A DNA stretch of 64,000 bases. Origin: Seiridium cupressi. Lineage: Eukaryota; Ascomycota; Sordariomycetes; Amphisphaeriales; Sporocadaceae. The stretch spans positions 1 through 64,000 of the forward strand of contig JARVKI010000120.1 of NCBI GenBank assembly GCA_036674765.1, in the 5' to 3' direction. Below the pieces are notes generated by a model. That model had not been told where the DNA came from. It saw only the letters and a list, made by a program, of their open reading frames with translations, and did not search any database. Positions 50,121 to 61,078 of this stretch are shown here, piece after piece. Position numbers and translations under genes: made by a program. Position 1 is the first letter of the stretch. Every line of letters begins with the position of its first letter.

Positions 50121-51137
50121 TCAAGGTAACGTGGCATGATGACCATCCACAATCTGTTGGATCGTGGCAACGCTATCGTTCCAATTATTTCTGGCCTCGT
50201 CTGAACCTGTCAGATATTCATCAATGTGGGCCATCCCCTGTGAGTGTCTCATTCATCCTAGATATCTGTTTTGTCCCATATAATATGCTAATACGAGGAC
50301 CAGCTAGGCTTCGCATGCATCCAAAACAAGCAACTTGCTTTGTTACCCCAACGTTAGAGGTAAGCTTTTCAAAAACATCCACCTTTTCCATAAATGTGGG
50401 AGTCCCCCAAAGAAGTCCCCATGGTGTATACGTGATTCCGTGGGCGGCGCAGAATTGTCGAACTTCTTTGTCATATTTGTCGACTGGGTAGGGCAGGTCG
50501 GCAGGGAAATTGGGATTTGGTGAAGCAGCCATGTTCTCGGTGAAGAGATTTTGAACAATGGCTGGTTTTACTATGGCTGCTTCATACAGCGTGCTCAGTG
50601 TTGCTAAGTCGACATTGGATATGCCTAATATACCGACCTTGGAGGGGACATAAGTCTCCATTGCTTTCCAAGTTGCTAGTGTTTCCTCGATTGTAGGACA
50701 TAATGAGTGCAAGATGAGAGAATCAAGGTATGTCGTTCGCAGGTTTTTCATTGACGACTGGATCGACTGGTCCACCCTCACTGCGGTATTTGCTGAGAGG
50801 TCGTACGGATATACGGCTGGGTCCCGTCCTTCCTTGAAAGGGGAGAACTTAGTCTGGATCTGGTCATCAGTCAACGAGTCAGCGAGTCTTGATCGACGGA
50901 GGTAATTGAGATTGAAGGGCATGTTATACCCAAAGTTCGTGGCGCTGAACGATGCCATCAGCAATAGCAGTACTGATCGCGTCGCCCACCAGTTTTTTCG
51001 CGGTAGGCACGTAAACTTCCTGCAGTGTCAATACCTCTGAACCCGGCCTTTAAAGCCGACAAGACGAGGTCTGCACTTTTATCGAACTTGAAGGCTGTGC
51101 CATAGATGACGGCCGGTATGCCTTCATAATGCGCCAT
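50121..51137 (-). pseudogene. aldo-keto reductase with probable frameshifts
   Basis: The start MAHYEGIPAVIYGTAFKF, FRGIDTAGS, HSLCPTIEETLATWKAM and GISNVDLATL segments mark an aldo-keto reductase of the fungal xylose-reductase-like group. The frame is broken in a run of six A residues (T at 50993-50998 on the plus strand): five would continue as EKLVGDAISTAIADGIVQR. An intron then runs from the donor GTATAAC at about 50936 to a CAG just before IQTKFSPF. Near 50222-50235 a second shift is likely, because the next frame continues sensibly as HIDEYLTGSDEARNNW to a stop at 50121. The breaks may be homopolymer sequencing errors or real decay. The promoter side has CCCCACATT at 51511-51519, so it was probably a cluster member. 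Confidence 0.7.
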
Positions 51138-54083
51138 AGTCTTATATTTAACGTTCAATCTGTTTGCCCGTTATTCTCTTTGTCTATTTTATTTGAGCTT
51201 TGTCGCCAAGCTATGTACAGGGAGACGATATTCATTAGAAAGACGAGCTTGCGGCGCCGTCTTGCGCTCTACTATATTTACATTATGGCGGGGACTCCCG
51301 GAGCAGTGATAAGCGACTACGGTAAGCACTAACCCGAAAACCGTAATCAGGAACTTTCGCTGAGCTTGCTGCCTTCTGTGGGGTCCGAATGTAGCTACAG
51401 CCAATTCTATCTGCGGATGCGAAGATTGGTATTCTATAATGGAAGCAGCAGAGATCGGGAGACAGTCTCTGCTATAACCTTTGTCATCGTGTCAATGCTT
51501 AAATCCCATCCCCCACATTGAGGGATATGGGTAACGCAAAGTGATTGAGCAAAAGACGAACGTGTTGTCGCCATGGGGTGCTTTTCCCTTGAAGCAGTAT
51601 CTTACTGTGAGAAAGATATGACTCCACCTTTACCACCAGATTGCGGACGTGAAGTCTACTCCTGCCTTGCCATCCACCCTGCTGTCCCCGCATCTTATCG
51701 AAAGACATAAGTTCAGCGGGTCTTCACTACTGCCGGAATCCGTGCCACCCAAGATTCCTTTCTTACAATACCTCGCCACCATGATGAAGGCCGCGTCAGG
51801 TCTCTCTCGATCAACAGCGGACTACTTGGTCATACACCTCCAGTTACGGAAGGATACCATTGGTGACGATGATTATTGGGGTGATATGAATCCAGGCAAA
51901 GAGGTTATGTTCCCTCCAGTGACACAGGCGCCCTAGAAAACCATTCCCTTCCCCTCGCGGTCAGCGACTCAGGAGTCGTGTCACTTGACCCCGGGAATCG
52001 ATCCTGACAAAAACGAAACCATCCTACATTTTAAATTCTAGGCACAATCAAACCCTTACTGCGGCTGCCATCGGCACGCTTTCCAGCAATGAACGAGGTA
52101 TTGGCTACAAACGTGCGATCCAACAGCGCTAAAAAAATACACAGATATCCACTCTCAGGGCAAAGGGGTCCATAGTGGCGGGCGGGTTTGTCACTTTGGT
52201 GCTGCTATCTTTCACCGGGAGAAAAACAAGTGCAGAAGGGCCGATATATACACAAAGTAGACTCATGTCATAATTTCAGCTCTAGCCCGTTAAGCGTGGG
52301 CGATGGAGGTGATGTTAAGCGCACACAGGTGCTTAGAGGTATAGGAATGGTAGGTAAAACTAAATTGGAGAATATACAACTGGGCAATACGGTTCATATT
52401 ACCTCGCATATAATCATGGAGACTTAGGTCGTCATACCTTTTCTGAGAACATGAAATAGGGGCGAGGAGCATTCCACAGTAGGATCTACACAGTAGCGCC
52501 ATATCTGGTCGTCTTACCTGGTGTACCACTGCCACATCATGTTCACTGACCGGCTTGTCTTATTTCAATACTGGTGGTTATGGCGTTGTAATGCTTTGAC
52601 TGTCCCACCCCCGGACTGAGAAAGCTGTGGCAGAATTTAACCATTGTCGGAGACATTACTATCGTCGATTTTTTTTAACTATCATACCAGATGGACTTAA
52701 TATTTATCTGTACAACTTTTCGTTTGGCAATGCAGATGTAGGTCAAATCTCACATGATGTGATCCATTATCTACTCAAGACACTTCAATGTTATGCATCA
52801 CGTGAATCCCGTTGTACCTACTGAGTTCGACGCTGTCATCAGTCCATGCAAACTGCGCAGTGGTCTTCCTTCGTGTCACGTACGAATTTGCAGTTGAGCT
52901 ATATGCTGGGGAATTGAGGCTATATCCGCGCGTTCGAGGAAATAGTCCGCCGTCGTCTTCCTCATCATGGAAACGATAATATGTGGTGGTCGATCAAAAT
53001 CTGGATAATTGGGTGCGAGTGGTGAGTATGATCCAAAAGCCTTGGCGATGTGCACGTTGGGCCAGGAAGAACAGACTCGGAAGGTTGACGCTAACAATGT
53101 ATACGGCGATCTGGGTTCCTGTTCAAGTTGACCCCCGGGTTGGATAATGGTGGCGAGCCGTCCAATTAATACCACGACGACTCTGTGTAACTCGATTAAC
53201 ATGAAATGTTTTCTAGAGTTTCTGCATTAGGGCAACTCACAGATAGTCACATCCGAGAAATCCGCCGATCTGAATGATATGTATCGTCTAGATTCGCTAT
53301 ATCTATAGCATCGGGAGGGGTATAGTCAAAATAACAATATTAATGATGGTCCTGAGGAGAACTCCAAAAGGTCTAATGTGAAAACATGTTGAGATAACGT
53401 GTATGACGCTAACTGAACCAGACCATCGTTTCAACGACGGGCTTCCCAAAGACCCAACTGATGACCAAAAAGAGTGCGACTCATTGGACTGCGAGAAAGT
53501 TTGTGGGAGGAGGTAAGGTCCAGTTTAAAAGAGCTGATATACGTTAATATCAAGGATATAACCAAGAGAATTGTTTAGTTTGACTTCGTGTAATTAGTAT
53601 TGCACCCCAGTGTGATAACAGTCTGATATTGCGTGCTGATTCTGATACAAAGATCATCAATAAGATAACATCAATGACGAGATTGGCTACGTCACTGCCC
53701 ATTCACATCATGCCAAAGTCGCGGCATGTCTCTGGCAGTGCGGGCTGTCAGGCTTTCGCAACGGGATTGCACATGAATATAACACTGCAAAAGTCATCGT
53801 CCCATTGATCCGCATTGAGATTATAAAAACAAGGCTTCGCATCATTTTACTTCCTAGTCAAATATGTTAAATTATTATGATATAAAAATTTACTTTGGTA
53901 GTAAACTTTGATTATAAAGGATTAAGTGGCATATTTAATTTGAGTTTCAAGATCTTTCTTTTTGTCATTTTTGTAGGTAAGTTGTGGTGGAAAATTGACA
54001 GAGTGCGGAGACTTATGCCGGTTTATCATATAAAACTTGGGAGGATGCATACCAGCGAAGCGATATCTAGCCCCTGGCGTCAG
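51138..54083. other. gene-poor, partly AT-rich region
   Basis: CCCCACATT at 51511-51519 lies upstream of the aldo-keto reductase. 51650-52600 holds short unassigned ORFs. 53200-53960 is strongly AT-rich without ORFs and may be decayed repeat DNA. No transposase or polymerase motif was seen. Confidence 0.4.
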
Positions 54084-54323
54084 TTAGGGGGAGTTGCGGA
54101 GTCCTGCAGAAAAGCAAAAGACCAGTTCCGCCAGCTCACACTTCGAAGATGAAGGCATGCGACTTATTCCGGCAGCATTGACAGCGTAGTCGAGCCGGCC
54201 AAATTTCTTGACCACAAAGTCACCCATGGTCTGAACTGACTTGTCGTTCTGGACGTTCATCTCTAAGATCGTCATTGCGCTCCGGCCACAAATCTGGGAG
54301 GTCAGTATTGCGAATCGCCACAT
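54084..54323 (-). pseudogene. short-chain dehydrogenase fragment
   Basis: One frame reads NVQNDKSVQTMGDFVVKKFGRLDYAVNAAGI, the middle of a classical SDR up to the NAAG motif. Neither the N-terminal cofactor motif nor the YxxxK region was found nearby in frame, so it is a truncated remnant. It does not closely resemble the two cluster SDRs. Confidence 0.6.
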
Positions 54324-55887
54324 ATATACCCATCGACGAGGTTCGCAATGTCAAACTAACGGGAACAGGGCATCCCTGTGTCAAACAGAGAAGCCGCTTG
54401 CAGAAGTAGTTTCACATCGATGTCCAGAGTACAGTAATCGTAGAGAAGGAAATTTATAAATAGCTCTCGACTTATCCATCGCTATAACCGTACAGAAAAG
54501 TACATATAGACAAGAGCATTATAAACAGCAGCTAGCAGAATAGGGTCAACCAACAGAATAGGGTGTTGGACTATGCCGATGCTGTCGTCGGGTTACGTTG
54601 GCAGTATATGCAAAGAAAAGAAAGTTCAAGCGTATGGAAAACACACTCGTCTACCAGCTGCCTTACCACAGGAGACTCGCCGTCGTCAACGTTGGTTTTG
54701 GTTGCTTCAGAGTATTTTCCGCAAAATATCGGAGAATCGTCCACAACCGGCGGTTCCAGGTCACTCATATGTCGCTGTAACCGGACCTGCGAGGTCCTGG
54801 CCAGAGTCCCTCCTTGGGCAACGATGGAGACCTCTTTCAGGTCTTCAAAATAGGGCCCCAGAAATCGGGATCGGTCTGAACAGGCTGGTGAAATAAGGCC
54901 AGGTAGTATTTGTCAGAATCCGTGGCGAGCTTATCCGTTGCCGAGCTTTTGCACCCATATTGCCCCTCCCGAGATGTTCGCCAGTATCCATGGCCAGAGG
55001 TTTTTCCGCGATCCTGTCTTGAGCAACGCCCAGTATTTCGAAAGCATGATTTGGGCAAACGAAAGACAAGAACTGGTGTTTCCAGGCCAAACTACGGAAA
55101 CCTCGGATTCTTGCTCGGCTCGATCTGCCCAAGGCGGTGCACCTCACTCATCTTATCCTCTCTTGGCATCTCCTTCATGACTCATCGCCCTTTACTCTCA
55201 AATGCTGGACGTACAGCTTACGGTCTGCTTGTCCCTGCTTGGAAAAGATGCATTCAGGCGGCCATCAATAGCCAACCAGTAGAAGAAGTAAGCAAGTCGA
55301 TCTTGGCCGTCATCCTGAGACAAGCGCCACCCACTTGGAGTGTAACCACTGCTAAGAGATAAAAAATATCTGTTCTCCTTCTGGAAACGCAGCCTACACC
55401 TCGTAGGCAAGAGATTCCGGGAACACAGTATCAGTTTTCGCCGAATGGATGGTAATGTCAAGCCATCCCAGCGGAGACAAACATTCGACGAATTCCGCAG
55501 CAATTCTTCTGTGCGAGTCCTTCTGGTGACCATTGGAACTGTGGTAGTTGGGTAAGTATTGGGAATCCTGATTTGACTTCCTGTCCAAGGCAGAGCAAAA
55601 AAATGTGCGTCGTCCGGTATCTAGTGGAGGAGACGGTCGAAATGGTAAGTTTGTAGCCTTGTCGCATACGTGCATCTATAAAAAAGTTTCTTCTGACGGT
55701 CACACCCCTACAATCACATACCATAGGGTCCCGCCATATGTCCAAGGTGCATCCCGCGTTGAATTTTGATCTTCAGAGCAGCCGCATGAAAGCCAAAAAA
55801 GGAATGTTCACCTTCGTGACATCGGCGAGATCATTGGGTTGAATGCTTTGGATCATACTATTGATCGCGGGAATCATAGTCTCGGCA
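54324..55887. other. probable decayed coding sequence, unassigned
   Basis: Protein-like minus-strand stretches occur in shifting frames: about 55540-55394 (AEFVECLSPLGWLDITIHS), 55147-54845 and 54930-54837 (DKYYLALFHQPVQ). They do not join into one frame and I recognise no family. This is probably a pseudogene. Confidence 0.3.
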
Positions 55888-56577
55888 TCAAGACCGACTC
55901 CGACTCAACTCGCTCTGGGCCGTCGCTGTTGGGCCTCCTTTGACTCTCTCGCCGCCCGTGATCTTCTTCTCACCCTCAGTGATGTCATGCAAGTTACCGG
56001 GGTTGATAGGCTCGTTGGCATGCTTCTGTGCCTGCGCCGTCGGTCCACCCTTGACTGGCTCGTCACTACCCGTTAACCTCTTCTCCGCATCCGTTATGGC
56101 CGAGATAGTGGCCGAGTCTAACACCCCCGAGTTCTGCTCTGCGCCTGTCGCCGCCTATTTGAGAGTCAGCAAGTAATTCTTCCTCGGAACTCAATGAAAG
56201 CGGGAGAGAGCAGGGTGCCTTACAACATCGGCAATTTTCTGCACATAAGCCGCAGGGCCTCCAGCAATGGGGCCGTTGAGGCCGGTAATGAGCTGCTCGC
56301 CCTGCATGATATCTGAAATGACGGCGGAAGTCAAGGGCTGGCCCGCGTGTCGCTGTGCTTGAGCGGTAGGGCCATCGGGGACGGGTCCGTCTGCATTGGT
56401 GATGAGCTTTTCGCGCTCCGTGATGGCCGAGATGGTGTTCGGATTCAAGTTGGCAGCGGCTGATCGTGCAGCGGACGTGTGGAAGCAAGACGAGAGTCTC
56501 GTGGCCCGAGTGGCGATGCGCGGTGCGCACGTCGGTTGCGCAAGACGCAGGGACCTTGATATGAGAACACGAGACAT
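55888..56577 (-). CDS. SMP-repeat LEA-like protein, probably mitochondrial
   Basis: Exons 56577-56224 and 56154-55888 give 206 residues. The first 40 or so are Arg/Ser-rich without acids (MSRVLISRSLRLAQ and onward), a typical mitochondrial presequence. Four tandem copies of a 35-40 residue unit follow: ISAITxxEKxxT, a short spacer, then GGPTAQAQ. This is the seed maturation protein (SMP) repeat, a subgroup of late embryogenesis abundant proteins. Such proteins are linked to desiccation and stress tolerance, and fungi express them in spores. Copies 1 and 3 are most alike; copy 2 has GGPAAYVQ. It is unrelated to the catabolic cluster. Confidence 0.85.
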
Positions 56578-58725
56578 GGTGATTTGTCGCTGAAGGGTGT
56601 AAAGGGGAAGTTTCCAATTGCAGATACTGAGAAATTGAACTACAGACTAAAAATAGGACAATCTATGGGCATATTCAATTGTACTTATACAGCAAGTGAG
56701 AGATTTCTATTTGATTAGCATGAAATGCCGATCAATGATGCAGTACATGGATGTACTGCATCATAGATACGCCATCGCCAAATTGTGGGAACCCGCTGCT
56801 GGCGGTACCTGCATTAGTGGACCGCCGCACTTAGAACGTGCCGTCAATGTTGATTTAGAGCAGTATTCTTTTTTGTCCTCTCTTTCCTCCTCCTTTCTTA
56901 CTCTACTATTTACTGCTGACTCATATGGTGCGCAGATGCTGCTGCGATTGAAAGTGCCCTGAATCAATCCTAGCCAGGGTAACACCTCGAATGTATTTCC
57001 TTCTGTGTCGCAGACGTCGCAAACTCTCTTAACCCAAAATTCAAAAGATCCAATATCGAACTGCTCTAATCATTCCTCGACCATATCCGTTTCTTTTAGT
57101 GTCCCCAAATGGGATCGTACGCTTTGTGCAATCGGATACATAGTCATCAAAGTGTGATGGGATGCGGGTACCCCGGGCTTCTCGGGGCTGCAATAAGGTT
57201 GGTGAAATGGTTTGCCGCTTCAATCTCTAGGTCGAGTATATAGAACAGAACATTTCCCACCGATCCGAGTAGGTCAAGATCCGTATGGCTGTGCGATACA
57301 AGATTCCCCGGTCTGTGTCGGAGGGTGAGGCATCTCCCACGAACACGCTCTCTCGCTCCTGGACGAGCTGCGGCTTGGCGTGCTGTGGGCACTCTGGACC
57401 ATCCGCACTGCTCTCTTCCGTGCGGCCTGGAAAGTACATTTAGCCCCCACGAGATAAGTGATGTTGGTGTGATGAAAATGGCGAATCCGGGAAACAATAT
57501 TGTTGGCTGAAAATACGTGGTCAATCAAGAGAGTGAAGTACAGCCGAAGACATGCTTGTTTTGATCCAGTGATGATGACGTTCCGGAGGAGCAGAGACTG
57601 AGCGACTTGATAACACCGCTTTGAAACAAACATGACCAGGACAAAGCTGAGAGATGTAACGAGGACTCGTCGTCAACGCCGGAAGATCTAGTTAGTAACG
57701 AATCGAAAACAAGATGGTTGAACATGCCAAAAGTAGTTCGAGCGGGAGTGGTATCAGGAGGGAATCCATGTTTGACGATGACTGATTGGGTCAGCAGACT
57801 GGAGAGCGACGTCGGGGTAATTATATGAATATAAGCTATGCTGGGTCTGTTGATACTGTAACAAGAGGCTGTCGGACCTCTCTAGGTATACACGGCTGAC
57901 GGACAGCGTTCCATATCAGTTAAATATTTCTAAGGCCTACTCCCATCATACTGGGTCTGCCGGGTGCCTGGTCACTGTTACCTAGTGTGGTCATCATTAC
58001 TGATAGACGCACATATAGCCTCTTTGATTCGTACGTTCTCAGCTAGTTAAGCCTAATAGGCCTCGGAGGCTAGAGGCAGTACAATATTTCCTACTTCTCC
58101 TCCACGTTTCGTATACGTCTCTCGAAAAATTCGACAGTTCTTGTGCACATCATTATGAAACAAAAAAAAGGAATTCTAGTCACGAGAAGCCATGCGAGCT
58201 CCCCATACTCCGCCGCCCGCTGGGCTATCAGTTCTACTGTAGGGCTACCTTTCAGCGCATCAGCTCTTGTGGCTGTTGTTGCTGGCTGCCTGAGCATCAT
58301 CAAACCATTCTAGGGCAGGATCAAACTTACGCGGCTAGCTCCCTTAGTGCATCGTGAAATCAGAAGACTCGAGTTATGCAGCACTGCATGGTGTGACCTT
58401 GGTAACTACCTAAGCTGTGTTGCAATAGTGTACAGAGATTCAGACTTTAAAGTAGACATGGGTTGCTATGCATAGTAGCATCATTCTCAAATGAATCTGT
58501 ACCTTCTTCAGAGGTCGGAGTAACAGTAACAAGGCGAATAGCCAGTTCAACGCTGCCCTCATCAGGTCCAATTCAAGTCTTGTCGCCCAACCCTGAATTG
58601 TGATCGTTATCAGCGCAATCCGACCATGCATTGCAGCGGGCAAATTTCTCGTCCTCGGGGCAGAATAGAACTTGGACGAAGTGTCGTTTGCTACCAAGCC
58701 TTCGAATAAAAAAAGCGGAGGAAAT
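56578..58725. other. intergenic region, nothing recognised
   Basis: Short ORFs on the minus strand (57147-57633) show no family resemblance. No RNA gene or repeat was recognised. Confidence 0.4.
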
Positions 58726-60254
58726 TCAAAGACTATGACACTTCCAAATGAAAGCGATGCCCAGGTCTTCGAAGGTACCTCTAAGTGCAGATATACCTGC
58801 TGTTGATCTGAGATGTCCACCGCACTCATACTTTGGGTAAGCCTTCAGCGTAACCCGTCTTACATTAGGGAAGACCCCACGACGGCAGTTTTCGAAGAAC
58901 CCAAGCAGAAATTGCTTCACCCAATTGTCGTAGAACTCGACCACGTCCAGCACACCACCCGTCATCAGATTATGTTCACTCCAGTGCCACCTCTCGATGA
59001 ACTCAACCACTTCCAATGACTTGGGTAGAAGGTTTGCCAAATTTGGTGGATTTGAAGTGTTCGTGAGTCGAATTCCAGTGCCGGAAAGTAATGAAAGGTC
59101 AATCGTCAAGGCCTTGAGTTTGTAAAAGACCGGTAGGCATGAAATCAAGTTGTGTGTTGATCCAGGCTCAATGTCGTTGTCCAAGTCTAGGTGTCGTTGT
59201 CCAAGTCTAGGTGTCGTTCCAAGTGCAATGATTGCAACTTCGTAGGCCCTTCCAGCAATGCAGTGTTGAGGGTAACATACTCGTTATGGAGCGTAGACCC
59301 ATGTCCATCTTCGCACAGTTCATCGCCAAATGTGTAAGTCAAGTGATTCAGGTTAGGGCTTTGTTTGAGCAGACGACGGATCCGGAACGGGTTTGTCTGT
59401 GATTGAAGAAGCCGGAGATCCTCCACGCGGCTTAGGTGACAAGCCGAAAATCGAGCCTCGGCATGAGTATCGTTGAGTACTCCCGGACCGAGGCGTGCGC
59501 GAACGCTGCGATACAAATCGCTCCAGTTGCCTTGGTCGCCGCAGAGATCAATTCTAGTCGCACGTGTTTTGAGAAGTACAAAAGTTGCTTCCAATGCTTC
59601 TGATGTTTCAGGCGTCCACCCAGAGCGCCACAGTGGAAGTTGCAGGCGAATGATGTTCCAAGTATCGTGCACTGACAATTCTTCGACCAGTTCGTATGCT
59701 AGAGCGCCATGCTTGATATCATTATAACCTATATCCGGAGTCCCAGGTAATCGGAGAAGAATGTCTTTGCCGGAAGTCATATGCTTCAAGCACATCCTGA
59801 TGAGTCGAAACGTAAACTCAGCTGCACACACCCCTTGTACGTGCCTGGTGAACAGTCTCATTTGATTCAACTTCTGACGAGCATCTGGACCGGCGCGTAG
59901 GACAGTTTCCATCATAGTAATCCATTGTCCAAAGATTAGGCAATCGGCATGTATGGGAATCAGACAGGCGAAGTTCCGAATTGCTGGTCCCATACCGTTT
60001 GACAATAGTGCGAGAAGCAGTGCGACGGCTTGTGTGGGTTTGTATATGATGACGGTGTGGTACAAGAGTGGTCGCGCGATCTCCTGGCAGCGCTTCGATG
60101 TCTGGCAAAGCTTGCGCAGGGCTCGATAGGCCCGTTTATCATAGCTGTAGTTCGTATGCATCCGGCGATAGTCGGTAGGCGGCGGATCGGGGACAAAGTA
60201 GGAGAAACACGCGGCCAAAACCTCCGCAGGAAGAGAGAGTAGTAAGCGACCCAT
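58726..60254 (-). pseudogene. F-box-like hypothetical protein, broken by a 20-bp tandem duplication
   Basis: The first frame (60254-59187, 355 residues) starts with an F-box-like segment (LLSLPAEVLAACFSYF, then a helix ending RCQEIARPLLYHTVIIY) and continues with leucine-rich sequence. It ends early in DLDNDT and a stop. The 20-bp unit at 59171-59190 is repeated almost exactly at 59191-59210. Because 20 is not a multiple of three, the second copy shifts the frame. Ignoring one copy, the protein would run on through the 59184-58726 frame, which begins DNDIEPGSTHNLI, giving about 500 residues without introns. F-box proteins of this fungal type carry C-terminal leucine-rich regions and may recruit substrates to SCF ubiquitin ligases. 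The duplication may be a recent mutation or an assembly slip. Confidence 0.75.
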
Positions 60255-61078
60255 GACTGCGTTGCGAGTCGTCCCTGAGGACAGGTGATGAGAAACAGTC
60301 GAAATTCTGTCCTCTCTGATTAGTTACTCAGAAGAGTCGCGGTTGGCGAGAAGGGTGAGGCAAAGGCAGTATGCTGGATCCAAGAATGTTTGATTGGGTT
60401 GGGTCATGGATTTCTGAGCTCCGAAAAATTTCAAGCTCAAGAAATTGAATTTTGTTGAAGTAGTGGATGTGGGTGAAGAAGGTGTGTGAAGGAGAAGGGT
60501 GCAAATCTGTGTGGATGAGAAAGAAGTGACCGGCCAACGCGGGAACACGACTGAAAAGAAATTCTGGACAAACCCACATACCGATCAGCTTCGGAAAACA
60601 GTTCAGGAAGAAGCGTGATCTTCAGCTGCGAAGAGGATGGAGGCCGTAGGCGAAGCTGAGATGGCTTCCTGCTCGTTTCGACTCTCAGTCTCCGGGGGAA
60701 GGCACGGTGGCCAGTTGGGATTCAATGAAGGGTGACTTCGATGGTTGACAACGCCAGGGAAAGAAATCTGGAGTTGATGGGAAGGTCTTTGTGGTTATGA
60801 ACAGACCCGAGAGAAAATTGGTTGTAATAAGGCAATTTTCTAGATATGCTCGTGTGCTTTGCAAGTAGATCCAAACGGTGGGTAGTCACGAGTGGTTGGT
60901 TGGTTAGGAGGATCGAAGCTCAAAAGGATTATTCCATTCGAAGAGTTGGATAAAGTTTGCGTGAGGCTACACATATGGACTTGGTCTGTAACAAATCACT
61001 ATCGACACGTAGCTGTTTCCCGGGACCGCATGCATTCAAGGTGTGCCTCTAATTCAAACACGTATATCTACAAGATGT
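60255..61078. other. intergenic region, nothing recognised
   Basis: This is the presumed promoter side of the F-box-like gene and the 3' side of the PPR gene. No distinct element was seen apart from polypurine stretches near 60475-60500. Confidence 0.4.
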
